Assembly: GCA_963573305.1 (NCBI GenBank)
Contig: OY754334.1
Coordinates: 94,051,848 to 94,115,847, forward strand
DNA length: 64,000 nt
Reading direction: 5' to 3'
Source: Pyrrhosoma nymphula
Lineage: Eukaryota; Arthropoda; Insecta; Odonata; Coenagrionidae
This document shows positions 13,101 to 24,137 of this stretch, piece after piece. Positions within the stretch are counted from its first letter, which is position 1; the number at the start of each line of letters is the position of its first letter. The notes beneath the pieces were generated by a model that was not told the origin of the DNA, searched no databases, and was given only the letters and a program-made list of their open reading frames with translations. A program made the translations under genes and the position numbers.

Positions 13101-14117
13101 TTAAAAATAATTGTCTAGGAGACGGGCGCTTTGAGAAAAAATTTTTTCTAGGAGTCGGTGGCTTGTAGAAAAAAATTGTCTAGGAGTCGGAAGCTTGGAG
13201 AAAAAAAATTGTCTAGGAGTCAGGGTAATAGAGAAAAAAAATTAACTGGGAGCCGGATTTGGAGAAAAACATTTGACTAGTAGTCGGGCACTTGGATATA
13301 AAAAAGTTTGTCTAGGAGTCGGAAGCTTGGAGAAAACATATTTAAGGAGTCAGGGAACTTGGAGAGAAAATTATGTCTAGGAGTCGTGGGGTTTGAGAAA
13401 AAATATGTCTAGTAGTCTTGGAGAAGAACATTTTTCTAGGATTTGGGGGCTTAAAGAAAATCAATTGAACTAGGGGGCTTGGTTTAAAAAAATATTTGTC
13501 TAGGAGTCGGGGGCTTGGAGATAAAAAATTGCCTAAGAGGCGGGGGCTTGGAAAAATAAAATTGTCTAGTGGACGAGAGCTAGGAGAAAAGAAAAGTCTA
13601 CGAAACGGAGGTTTGGTGAAAAAAATTTGATAAGGAGTCGTAGCTTTGGAGAAAAAACTTTGTCTAGGAGATGGGTACTTGGAGAAAAATATTTGTCTAG
13701 GAGTTGGGGGCTTCGAGAAAATAATTTGTCTAGGAGTCGGTTGCTTGAAAATAAAATTTGTCTAGGAGTCGAGGGTTGGAGAAAATAATTTGTCTAGGAG
13801 TCGGTGGCTTGAAAAAAAATTGTCTAGGATTCGAGGGTTGGAGAATAAAAATTGTTTAGGAGTCGGGAGTTAGGAGAAAAAAAATTGTCTTGGAGTCGGG
13901 GGCTTGTAGGAAAATTTATTATGTAGGAAACGTGGCTTGGAGAAAAATGTTTGTCTAGGACTCGGTGGCTTGGAGAAAAAAAATTATCTACGTGTCAAGG
14001 GCTTCAAGAAACAAATTTGTCTAGGAATCGGGGGTTTGGAGAAATAAATTTGTCTAAGATTCGGGGGCTTGGAGAATTTGTAATGTAGTCGGGGGCTTGG
14101 AGAAAAAAATGGTGTAG

Positions 14118-17100
14118 ACAAATTATTTTCTCCAAGCCTCCGACTCCTAGATAAATTTTTTTCTCCAAGCTCTTGACTCCAAGACAATTATTTTTTTCCA
14201 AGCCCCGGACTTCAAGGCAAATTTTTATCTCCAAGCCGCTGACTCTTATCACCAAATCCGCGACTCCTAGAAAACGTTTTTTCTCAAAGCCCCTTACTCC
14301 CATACAATTTTTTTTCTCCAAGCCCCTGACTCCTAAGGAAATTTTTTTCTCCAAGCCCGACACTCCTAGACAATGTTTTTTGTCCAAGCCCCGGACTTCT
14401 ATACAATTTTTTTTCTAAGCCCCTGACTCCTAGACAAATTTTTTATTTCAAGCTCCCGACTCCTAGACAAATATTTTTATCCAATCCCCCGACTCCTAGT
14501 TACATTTTTTTCTCATAGCCCCTAAGTCCTAGACAAATTTTTTTCTCCAAGCCCGCGACTCCTAGACAATTTTTGCCTCCATGACCCGACTGCTAGACAA
14601 ATTTTTTTCTCCAAGCCTTCGACTCCTAGAGAAATTTTTTTCTCCAAGCTACCGACACCGAGACAATTTTTTTCTCCAAGCTCTCGACTCCAAGACAATT
14701 GTATTTTTCAAGCCCCCGACTCCTAGAAAACTTTTTTTCTCCAAGCCCCTGACTACAATACAATTTTTTTTCTTCAAGCCCCTGGCTCCTAGAGAATTTT
14801 TTTTCTCCAAGCCTGAGACTCCTAGACAATGATTTTTGTCCAAACCCCGGACTTATATACAAATTTTTTTTCTAAGCCCATGACTCCTAGACAAATTTTT
14901 TATTTCAAGCTCCCGACTCCTAACAAATATTTTTCTCCAATTTGACTCCTAGTTAAATTTTTTTCTCATAGCCCGTGAGTCCTTGACAATTTTTATTCTC
15001 CAAGCCCCCGAGTCCTAGACAAATTTTTTTCTCCAAGCCCCCGAGTTCTAGACAATTTTTTCCCCCAAGCGCCCAAGTGCTAGTTAAAGTTTTTCTTTAA
15101 GCCCCCGAGTCCTAAAAAAATTTTTTTTCTCCAAGTTCCCGAGTCCTAGACTAAATTTTTTCTCCAAGCTCCCGAGTCCGAGATATTTTTTGTCTCCTAG
15201 CTCCCAACTTCTAGACAACTATATTTCTCCAAGCCAGGTACTCCTAGGCAATTATTTATCTCCAAGCCGCTGACTCCTAGACAATTCTCCAGCCACTTAC
15301 TCATACACAAATTTTTTTCTCCAAGCCCCCGACTCCTAGACAATTTTTTCCTCCCTGACCCGACTGCTAGACAAATTTTTTTCTCGAAGCCCCGGAATCT
15401 TAGTCAAATTTATTTCTCCAAGCCCCGACTCCTTGACCAATTTTTTCTCCAAGTACCCGAATCCTAGAAAAATGATTTCTCTGAGCCACCGATTTCTAGT
15501 AAATATTTTTCTCCAGGCCTCCGACTGCTAGACCAATTGCTTTTCTTTAAGCCCCCGAATCCTAGATAATTTTTTTTAAAGCCCCCAAATCCAGGACAAA
15601 TGTTCTTCTTCAAGCTTAGACATTTTTCTCTCCAAGTTCCCAGATTCCAATAAAATATGTTTTTTTGAAGCCCCCGACTCCTAGACAAATATTCTTTTCC
15701 AAGCTCTCGACTCCTAGACAATTTTTTTCTCTAATTCCGTGAATTTTATAAAAATTTTTTTCTCCAATTCTTGTCTCCAAGTTTTTTTTCTCCACTCCTC
15801 CTTATTTTTCCTCCTACTCCTAGGCAAATTTTTTTTCCGGCTCCCGACTCTTGGACAAATTTTTTTCTCCCACCCCCGACTTCTAGACAAATTTTTAATT
15901 CCAAGCCCCCGATTCCTAGATGAATTTTTTTCTCCTAGACAAATTTTTCTGCAAGCACCCGTCTCCTAGAAAAATTATTTTCTCCAAAACTCCAACTCCT
16001 AGACAAATTTTTGTCTTCAAGCCCCCGAGTTCTAGACAAATTTTTATCTACAAGCCCCCGAGTCCTAGACAAATTTTTTTCTCCAAGCCCCCGAGTCCTA
16101 GACAAATTTTTTCTCCAAGCCCCCGATTCGAAGACAAAATTTTTTTTCCAAGTCCCCGAGTCCTAGATAAATTTTTTTCTCCAAACCCCCGAGTCCTAGA
16201 CAATTTTTTTTCTCCAAGCTGACGAGTCCTAGACAAATATTTTTCTACAATCCCCCGATTCCTAGTCAATTATATTTTTTGTCCATGCTTCCGACTCCTA
16301 GACAAATGTTTTTACCTGTGCACCCGACTCTAAGACAACATTTTTTCTCCGAGTACCCGAGCCCTAGATAAATTTTTTTCTCCAAGCCCCCGTCTCCTAG
16401 TCCAATGTTTTTCCCTAAGCACCCGAATCCTTTACAAATTTTTACTCCTAGCCCCCGACTCCAGGAGAAAATTTTTCTCCGAGCACCCGAGTCCTAAACA
16501 AATTTTTTCTCCAAACCTCGGAGTCCTCAACAATTTTTTTCCCTCAAGCCCCCGACTTCTAGACTAATTTTTTTCTCAAAGCTTTCGAGTCCTAGACAAA
16601 TGTTTTTCTCCAAGCCCCCGAGTCGTAGACAAATACTTTTTTCTCCAAGCCCTCGAGTCCTAGATAAATTTTTATTCTCCAAGTCCCCGAGTCCTATACA
16701 AGTGTCTTTCTCCCAGCCCCCGAGACGTAGACAATTTTTTTTTCTCGAAGCTCCCGACTCCAGACAAATTTTTTTCTCCAAGCTCCCGACTCCAGACAAA
16801 TTTTTTTCTCTAAGCCCCCGAGTCCTAGAAATATTTCAATCTCCAAGCACCCCAGCCCTAGAAAAAGTTTTGTCTCAAAGCCGCCAAGTCCTAGACAAAT
16901 TTTTTCTCCAATCCCCCGAGTCCTAGACAAATGTTTTTCTGCAAGCATTCGAGTCCTAGACAAATTTTAGTCTCCAAGCCTCTGAGTCCTACACAAATTT
17001 TTTTTCCAAGCCCCGGAGTCCTAGACAATTTTTTCCCCCATACGCCTAAGTACTATTAAAATCTTTTTCTCTAAGCCCCCGAGTCCTAGACAAATTTTTT

Positions 17101-18200
17101 TTCTCCAAGCTCCCTAGTCCTAGACAAAATATATTCTCCAAGCCTCCGATTCCCAGAAATTTTTTTCTCCTAGCCCCGGATACATAGACCAATTTTTTTC
17201 TCCAAACCCCGTAGTCCTCGACAATTTTTTTTCTCCAAGCCCTCGAGTCCGAGACAAATTTTTTCTCCAAGCCCTAGACAAATGTTTTTCCCGTCTCCTA
17301 GACAAATGTTTTTCCCTAAGCGCTCGTATCCTTTGCAAATTTTTTTCTCCTATCCCCCGACTCCTAGAGAAAATTTTTCTCCGAGCACCCGAGTCCTAAA
17401 CAAATGTTTTCTCCAAACCTCGGAGTCCTCGACAATTTTTTTCCCTCAAGCCCCCGAGTTCTAGACTAATTTTTTTCTCAAAGCTTTCGAGTCCTAGACA
17501 ATTGTTTTTCTCCAAGCCCCCGAGTCGTAGACAAATACTTTTTTCTCCAAGCCCTCGAGTCCTAGATAAATTTTTATTCTCCAAGTCCCCGAGTCCTATA
17601 CAAGTGTCTTTCTCCCAGCCCCCGAGTCGTAGACTATTTTTTTTTCTCGAAGCTCCCGACTCCAGACAAATTTTTTTCTCCAAGCTCCCGAATCCTTTAA
17701 AATTTTTTTTCTCTAAGCCCCGGAGTCCTAGAAATATTTCAATCTCTAAGCACCCCAGCCCTAGAAAAAGTTTTGTCTCCAAGCCGCCAGGTCCTAGACA
17801 AATTTTTTCTCCAATCCCCCGAGTCCTAGACAAATTTTTTTCTGCAAGCATTCGAGTGCTAGACAAATTTTAGTCTCCAAGCCTCTGAGTCCTACACAAA
17901 TTTTTTTTCCAAGCCCCGGAGTCCTAGACAATTTTTTCCCCCATGCGCCCAAGTACTATTAAAATATTTTTCTCTAAGCCCCTGAGTCCTAGACAATTTT
18001 TTTTTCTCCAAGCTCCCTAGTCCTAGACAAAATATATTCTCCAAGCCTCCGATTCCTAGACATTTTTTTCTCCAAGCCCCCGATACATAGACACATTTTT
18101 TTCTCCAAGCCCCTGAGTCCTAGACAAATTTTTTTCTCTAAACCTCCTATTCCTTGATAGTATTTTTCTTCCATTTTTTTGTAGACAAATTTTTTTTTCA
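14118..18200 (-). repeat. Minisatellite array, inverted block
   Basis: From about 14118 the same unit appears as its reverse complement (TTTTTCTCCAAGCCCCCGAC then TCCTAGACAAAT), so the G-rich strand switches to minus. The switch is abrupt. The junction near 14100-14135 reads GGAGAAAAAAAT, a short spacer, then ATTATTTTCTCC, a local palindrome. The inverted block is about 4.1 kb, roughly 115-125 units. Opposed arrays of this size could form very large cruciform or hairpin structures and are hard to assemble, so an assembly artefact is an alternative to a real inversion. Confidence 0.94.
16390..18092 (-). repeat. Direct 800-bp duplication inside the inverted block
   Basis: Positions about 16390-17190 are repeated at about 17290-18092, an offset close to 900 bp. 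Shared private variants include ACAAATACTTTTTTCTCC, CCTATACAAGTGTCTTTCTC, AGAAATATTTCAATCTC and AAGTACTATTAAAAT. The second copy keeps the unit order with scattered substitutions and small indels. Confidence 0.85.
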
Positions 18201-18612
18201 AATGTAGTAGCTTGGAAAAAAATTTTGTCTAGGGGTCGGTGGCTTAGAGAAAAAAAATTGTCTAGGAGTCGGGGACAAAGAGAAAAAAATATGTCTAGTT
18301 GTACGGGGCTTAGAGAAAAAATGTTTTTAGGAGTCGGGGACTTGGAGAAGAAAATTTGTTTAGGACTCGGGGGCTTGGAGAAAAAGTTTTGTCTAATACT
18401 CGGTGGCTTGGGGGAAAAAATTGTCTTGGACTCAGGGCCTTGGAGAAAAAATTTGTCAAGGGTCGGGGGCTTGGAGAAAAAGATTTTTCTAGGGGTTGGG
18501 AGCTTGGAGAAAAAAATGTCTCGGGGTCGGGGGCTTGGAGTAAAAAATGAGTCCAGGGGTCTGGGGCTTGTAGAAAAAATATTCTCTAGGAGTCGGGGGC
18601 TTGGAGAAAAAA
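18201..18612 (+). repeat. Minisatellite array, terminal forward block
   Basis: The unit returns to forward orientation at about 18201 (CTTGGAAAAAAATTTTGTCT) and continues for about 12 units. The second orientation switch follows a T-rich stretch. The block ends within an A-run that passes directly into the 240-bp satellite, with no unique spacer. Confidence 0.9.
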
Positions 18613-19378
18613 GCGACCAGGACTGAACCAGCGACCTTTTCATCTAAACAATCTCTCGTACTCGAGCTTTAACGAGCACCGCAACGAATGTTATTGTATA
18701 AAGAATAGGAAATTAATGAATAGGCATCATTTTAATTCAAGTGTGAAATACCGTTTAATTATATATATGAGTTCTTAAAACTAAAATATAAGACGAAGGT
18801 TTTTTATATTTAAACATTTGAAGTAAATATATCTATAAAGAAAAAAATATACAGCGACCAGGATTGAACTAGCCACCTTTCCAGCCAAACATTCTCTCGT
18901 ACTCCTGCTTTAACGATCACCGCCACGAAGCGCAACGTAGAAATGATTGGAAATTAAAGAATAGGCGTCATTTTAATTAAAGTGTGAAATTCCGTTTAAT
19001 TTTATAAATAACTTCTTCCAACTAAAACATAAGATGGAGTTATTTCAAATTTGAACATTTGAACAAAATTTCAATAAAGAAAAAAAAATATATGATGTCC
19101 AGGATTGAACCAGCGACCTTCCCAGCCAAACATTCTCTCGAAATCGTGCTTTGACGAGCACCGCAACGAAAGGTATTTTAGAAAGAATAGGAAATTAAAG
19201 AATAGGCGTCATTTCAATTAAAGTGTGTAATACCGTTTCATTTTATTAATAACTTCTTCAATCTAAAACATAAGATGAAGTTATTTTATATTTGAACATT
19301 AAAACAAAATATCCTTTAAAAAAATAATACTGCGACCAGGATTGAACTAGCGATCTTTCCATCCAAACATTCTCTCTA
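18613..19378 (-). repeat. 240-bp tandem satellite with tRNA-like segment
   Basis: Monomers start at about 18613, 18853, 19094 and 19332, the last truncated near 19378. Spacing is 237-241 bp. Each begins on + with a form of GCGACCAGGATTGAAC and then a conserved CATTCTCTCGTACTC block. Next come GCTTTAACGAGCACCGC and an AT-rich remainder containing ATAGGCGTCATTTTAATTAA. Read on the minus strand the first 75 bases resemble a tRNA. There is a D-arm-like GCGGTGCTCGTTAAAGC and a T-arm-like GGTTCAATCCTGGTCGC. The latter differs from the pol III box B consensus GGTTCGANTCC at one or two positions. I infer a tRNA-derived, SINE-like sequence amplified in tandem. No monomer looks like an intact tRNA gene. 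Confidence 0.82.
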
Positions 19379-22300
19379 TTTTGATGCGACGCCAAAATGT
19401 CACAAGCTACGCATCTGTTGAATCAATCTTGTATTAAAATTTATCAAAACTTGCATAAAAAATTGCATCCACATTCAACCACTTGGCATTAGCGTCATGT
19501 TTGAATTCAATAAAGTAGACTCTCAGAGAATCAAAAAATGTTGGAAGAAAACCCGCCAATTACTTTTGAAATCGGAATGAAGAGCAAAAGAAAACAGTCG
19601 GTTGGTTTGTCAACCACATTTATTGCATCCCTCTTTTTAAAAGGGGAATCACACACCATCAAGAGGCCAATGTAATACATGAACATTCTTTGTGTACATA
19701 AACATATTTTGCATAGATATATTATTTTATGTACTATACTCATTTTAGTGCTTCCGTAACCTGGAATGTGCGAACTTTGAACGGGACACAAGACAAGGTG
19801 TAGTGGGAACTTAAACAGTGCTGAATAAAGTCTGGCCAACACTCATTATTATCCATGTATGCATATTTACCTATACACTAGTGATCATGGAATGCAAAGT
19901 GCAAAGTCCAGCAGCAATTTGCACTCCCATAAACGAAAGTATCACGTTCGTTATTTGTTATTTTGAAACACGAGGAGAGAACTGTTCACGTAAACTTCCG
20001 CATGATTTCCATTTCCTAGATTTCAGCGACCTTTTATGAATTATTTTTGTTCAGTGCACTCAAAACAAATAAACAATTGCGTTCCGAGGAGCGCACATAT
20101 CACTGGCGCGCTATGCGAAAGTTTTTGTTTCTTTGTGTCAAGGGGACAATTGTGGAGATGCATCCCATTTGATAAACGTTGTATGTACAGCTTCTGACGA
20201 AAATAATTTTCGTCGAGTACCATTCGCATTGAGGACAAAGAAGGACATTGAGGTGGTTTTTCCATCGACAGCGTAACAGCGTAACCCAGCGTTGTTGGCC
20301 AAAATACAGTTAAAGTGTACTTCTTGCACCACCAGAAAACTTCATTCAAAATAAACTTATTGCAAAAACACACGCATCCTATTGAACGTCAATACTGTCT
20401 CATTCTCATGTTTTCGTAAAATTCACCCCAAAAAGGGCTTAGTTGCACAAAACAATGACGACACTTTACACGCAGGAATGACACAACGCGTGACACAACT
20501 TACACATAAACGAATTATTTATACAAAAAAAAGGAAATGCTTTGGCATTATTGAGTAATTTAGTTCTTACACCTGAGGTGATATGAAACCAGGAAGTTTT
20601 ACCTTTAGTCCACACATACACACACACTGCTATTATAAAAAGAATTGGAAACTAATCGATGATCACATAAGTCAATGCATTGTAGACGGTTGAGTCATTC
20701 CTTCATTCACAAAAGGTTTTCACGATTAATCCAGTTGGAAAAACAACACCACACAGTTAAACACATTGCTTAATACCTGTTGAATGGTGGAAGTGAGTAT
20801 TGACTCCTCAGAATAATGTTTTTGGTTCAAGGAGGACATCATTTTTGGGGAAATTCAAACTACTACACATTTTATAAATAGATGGTGCCTCCATCGCTTC
20901 CACTAGCTCTCACGGCAGTTTGCCGTATTGATACGGCAAGCGCCGCACATCGATACATGAGATTAACAGGATTTAGCACAGCATTGGGTATGAAAACGAT
21001 TACTTTACCCCATGATGTTGGAATTATAATCTGTGGAACACGTCCGTATTCTAGGATTTCCTTGATGCTTTCATTCTGTTCTAAATCCTAGACAACTAAT
21101 GAAGGCAACGGTGCGTTCCGTTTCACGCGTCAACCGCTTCGAAGCGCCACCGCATCGTTGGCCGTTCCGTTTCAATTCAGTGCTAAGAAACAGCTGGAAT
21201 GTTGGTCGGGTATTACACATGTAAATAATTGCTTTGAGCGTTTAATGACACTGCGTTTGTTTTTCACGAGGTAAATTGAAATAAAATAGATGTGACATGG
21301 ACAAAAGTATTTCTTAATCACGCCGTAGCATGTACCGAGAGGCCAAAGCGACAATGGTTGATGTATCGCAATCCGCCATGTTCTAAGCAAGTTCCATGCA
21401 GGCTAGTCCTTCGAAAATTAGTAGTACCGTTAAGTGGAAGAAAATGATTTTTTATGAGTAATGATTTCTCGGAGAATCGTGTATAATTTTGATGTTTTCA
21501 GTATTATCGGAAAGTTAATGACACTGACACTCCCAACTTCAGCGCAAGAAAATTCTATGCACTGATGACTTTCAATAAGCGCTGTGATTTGAACTTATGG
21601 AACATTTTCAGTATTTCCTCCTCATTTATTTCACGTGAACGAGGCATAGACATGAAATTCATCTGTGGTAGCGCTCTATCCAGAAAAACTTAAGATGGCT
21701 ACGCCGAGTCGATGATTATTGCCTAAGATGGCAGCAGCTTGGCCCCACAGTTTTGTGATTCACTGCCCACAGAATGTCTACAAGAACGATTTGCGTGAAA
21801 CTACTTGAGTCCGATGCCTTATTTTGCTTCCATGTAATCACAAACTGTAGATGCGTCCTAATTTATATTCTCTGAGTGCCAGATTCAATATTTATAGCTC
21901 AATTAAACCAGCATATAAGAACCAATTTTCACCACCACTTCGCTAAGCATTTAACTTTCCTCTCTCAAAGTACCTTCAAAGTTCAGGCCTAAATAACGCA
22001 AATAAAACAGATTCCTAATTTGAACATCAAAGCAGAAGAATATAAGTTGAAATGGTGAGACCAAGACACATCAAACCTGCTCGACCTTCTAAGACGACTT
22101 CTCCATTATTTGATATTGCACATTGATTTGGTACATTGAAACGGTTGCGTTCCGCAAAGTCTGTGGCTTTAATACACAACGGATAACAGGGAGCTCTGTG
22201 GAGGTTTTGTGTACCGTGAGACTTATGGGGTTAACAATTGAAGTGTTCATTACAGTGCGGGGAAGGCTCGACAACATTCGAAATCACGTAATTGTGTTGC

Positions 22301-22487
22301 CATACTCACGAAGAATCCCAATTTCCGTGAACGACAACCATTATTGGTCGAGAGTTTGAAGTCATAACCCCCTTCTTGTTGAGTTTCGAAAGTTTGCGGT
22401 TCACAACTCAAACGCCCAATGAACATTGGGCTTGTTGGGCTTCTCTAAAAATGATATGCTGATGTTTCCCTAGCTGTTTCACACGTT
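19379..22487. other. Intergenic or 3'-flanking DNA, no gene recognised
   Basis: About 3.1 kb of mixed-composition DNA between the satellites and the Pax coding end. Open frames are short, without family resemblance or codon bias. Part of it could be a long 3' untranslated region of the Pax gene if the nearby polyadenylation signal is not used, but nothing here proves transcription. Confidence 0.6.
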
Positions 22488-22493
22488 TTTATT
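22488..22493 (-). terminator. Candidate polyadenylation signal AATAAA for the Pax gene
   Basis: On the minus strand an AATAAA hexamer lies about 67 bases downstream of the TGA stop of the last coding exon. It would give an unusually short 3' untranslated region, so it is only a candidate; cDNA evidence would decide. Confidence 0.35.
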
Positions 22494-22559
22494 TCAATTT
22501 TGGTTAACTTAGACTTTGATCGCCCAGCCCATACACCGAATCTACTTCCTAAATCGAAA

Positions 22560-23423
22560 TCACTCTCCATCCAACTCCTTAACGTGTCCCAACTGCTGGA
22601 ACATCCCCGCGTGCCTCTTTATGTCCCACGGGTGGTGGCCCATCCCTGGACCCAGACTGGTCCCGTTGGCCCCCAGGGGCCCACCGATAGCCCTGGACAG
22701 TGCCAGCGGCAGGGGTAGAGGTAGCGTGAGGGGCAGGCCCAGCGAAAGCGGTATCTGAGGAACCTGTACTATGGGCAGTGGACTCTCCGACCCGGATGAC
22801 TCAGCCGCCGAGCAGTTTCGCCGGTCGCGACGATTTACATCTCCCGGCGATCCACCGTCCTGCTCGCGGCACCTTTTCTGCCTCTTCTTCCGCGCTTCTT
22901 CCTCCTCGCTGTCCGACTCGTTCACGTTGATCTCCGCGTCCGAGTCCGTCGTGTGACCGGAAGATGCCGGCGAGGAGACGTTCCGGTTCCAGTCATCGTT
23001 ACCGTTGCCTGGAACGTTTCCGGGACTCGACCGGAAAGTCGTAGCTCCCCGTTGTTGTTGCTGTTCCGTCCCAGTCGAATCTGCCGCTTGGTGGTGGCTC
23101 CGGTTCTGCTGTTGGTGGAGGTCTTCCTGGTTGGTGGAGTGGTGGTGAGGGTTCAGGGCCTTGAAGGCGCTATGCTCGCCCCCCATCCGGAGTGACCCTG
23201 AGGACGGGGGCGGCGTTGCCGCCGTCTGGTGACCCGGGGGCCGTTGTGGAGGAGACGGGGGCGTGGTTGAGGGGGAGCCAGGGGTGGTGGAGGCGGGCGG
23301 GCCGCTTCGGGAGGATTGGTCCACCCCCGGGGCAACGGCTGTCGACGATTGGCCCCCGAAGGGCTTTAGTAGATTCATTCTCTGGTGGCGTCTCCACTTG
23401 GCTCGTCTGTTGGAAAACCAAAC
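22560..23423 (-). CDS. eyg: Eyegone-class Pax protein, last coding exon (homeodomain end and C-terminal tail)
   Basis: The exon begins after an ACCCAG acceptor and opens with VWFSNRRAKWRRHQRMNLL. This is homeodomain residues 47-60 (W48, F49, N51, R53) plus a short basic extension, and residue 50 is Ser as expected for Pax homeodomains. The frame runs 287 codons to a TGA stop. The tail is low complexity. It has a Pro/Ser/Thr-rich stretch and Gln/His-rich patches around an EQQQQ run. An acidic stretch (SDSEEEEA) follows directly before a basic KKRQKR likely to be a nuclear localisation signal. A Leu/Pro-rich segment (LPLTLPLPLPLAL) and a final HPWDIKRHAGMFQQL stretch close the protein. The protein should be a nuclear DNA-binding transcription factor. 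In Drosophila, eyg and toe act in eye-disc growth and salivary duct patterning; I cannot tell which paralogue this is. Confidence 0.93.
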   Translation of the reverse strand, partial: VWFSNRRAKWRRHQRMNLLKPFGGQSSTAVAPGVDQSSRSGPPASTTPGSPSTTPPSPPQRPPGHQTAATPPPSSGSLRMGGEHSAFKALNPHHHSTNQEDLHQQQNRSHHQAADSTGTEQQQQRGATTFRSSPGNVPGNGNDDWNRNVSSPASSGHTTDSDAEINVNESDSEEEEARKKRQKRCREQDGGSPGDVNRRDRRNCSAAESSGSESPLPIVQVPQIPLSLGLPLTLPLPLPLALSRAIGGPLGANGTSLGPGMGHHPWDIKRHAGMFQQLGHVKELDGE

Positions 23424-24087
23424 CTGGGTTAAGAGTACACGCCGGTTTTAGTTGATTTGCTCTGATTGGTTTGAGTGCGACCACAAATTATAACACTTAA
23501 ATGTTTAAAAATATCATCAATTTTGCGCTGAAAATTTGATTCAGCAGCTTATTTTCGTCAGATATTTAATCCAACTATTTTCAAATTAGAGAAAATCACT
23601 ATTGAAATGGGTGATTAATTACGTTGAAATTGTTTTCAATCATTTTCCTTTGCAAAATTCAATTGAAATGAAATATAAATTTTCTAAAGTTTGTGGCTAG
23701 ATACAAACACAAGATAAGCCTTATTATTGCCATTTTAACAAGGAAAAATTATCATAAAATTCTTGTAAAATTATTCAAGAAAAATTGAGAAAAAACCATA
23801 TTTGAGAAATACAATCTTTGCATAAAAGATTGCGACAAATATTAGAAGAAAATATTAAAGCCAATTAAGCCAAAATAAAATAATGAAAATTTATTTCAAT
23901 TATAATAATTTTCAATCATTTTTGGTTAAAATGAAATATGTGCCCAAAATTAGCTTACAACTTGGTGCATAAGCACAATTGGATAGCATGCAATATTAGA
24001 AAGCTTTGAAGCACGAGCGATTATTTTTTCATTGAAGAGATATAACCACTTATTTAAGTAGAGTTTGGTATGAGTAAAAATAATAAA

Positions 24088-24137
24088 TGCGAAAGAAGTA
24101 GGTGTAAGTAGTAGTAGAAGTAGGTGTAGTAGGTGGT
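24088..24137 (+). repeat. Imperfect AGT/AGG-rich microsatellite
   Basis: A short run of GAAGTAGGTGTAAGTAGTAG-like motifs, imperfectly repeated about three times. Confidence 0.6.

Larger units (their letters stand above)
1..14117 (+). repeat. Minisatellite array, forward block (about 33-36 bp unit)
   Basis: The whole stretch is built from degenerate copies of one short unit. Its A/T-rich half is close to AAAAATTTGTCTAGGAGTC and is followed by a G-rich half close to GGGGGCTTGGAGA. Units are mostly 33-36 bp, so this block alone holds roughly 400 copies, and it runs off the left edge of the window. The CTAG core and the GGCTTGGAG element are the best conserved parts; A-run length and the bases after CTAGGA vary most. 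The strand is strongly asymmetric, with G-runs on + only. Translating the units gives endless KKxCLGVxGLEKK-like or SPSPRxLDKFF-like peptides, which I read as artefacts of a unit length that is often divisible by three. No gene, promoter or transposon terminus is visible inside. Confidence 0.96.

Noticed and set aside
1..14117. Resemblance of TCTAGGAGTC units to the arthropod telomere repeat TTAGG
   Set aside because: The unit is 33-36 bp, shows no pure TTAGG runs, and reverses orientation, unlike a telomere.
1..18612. CRISPR-like regular repeats
   Set aside because: There are no constant repeats separated by unique spacers; the whole unit is repetitive and the context is eukaryotic.
1..18650. 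Dozens of open frames of 60-195 codons with KKxCLGVxGLEKK-like or SPSPRxLDKFF-like repeats
   Set aside because: They are translations of the minisatellite unit, occur in several frames and both strands at once, and have no start context, domain or unique sequence.
18613..19378. Possible genuine tRNA genes in the 240-bp monomers
   Set aside because: Box B has mismatches, no acceptor-stem pairing or anticodon arm is convincing, and copies are in strict tandem.
22771..23484. Plus-strand and other minus frames over the last Pax exon
   Set aside because: GC-rich shadows without family resemblance.
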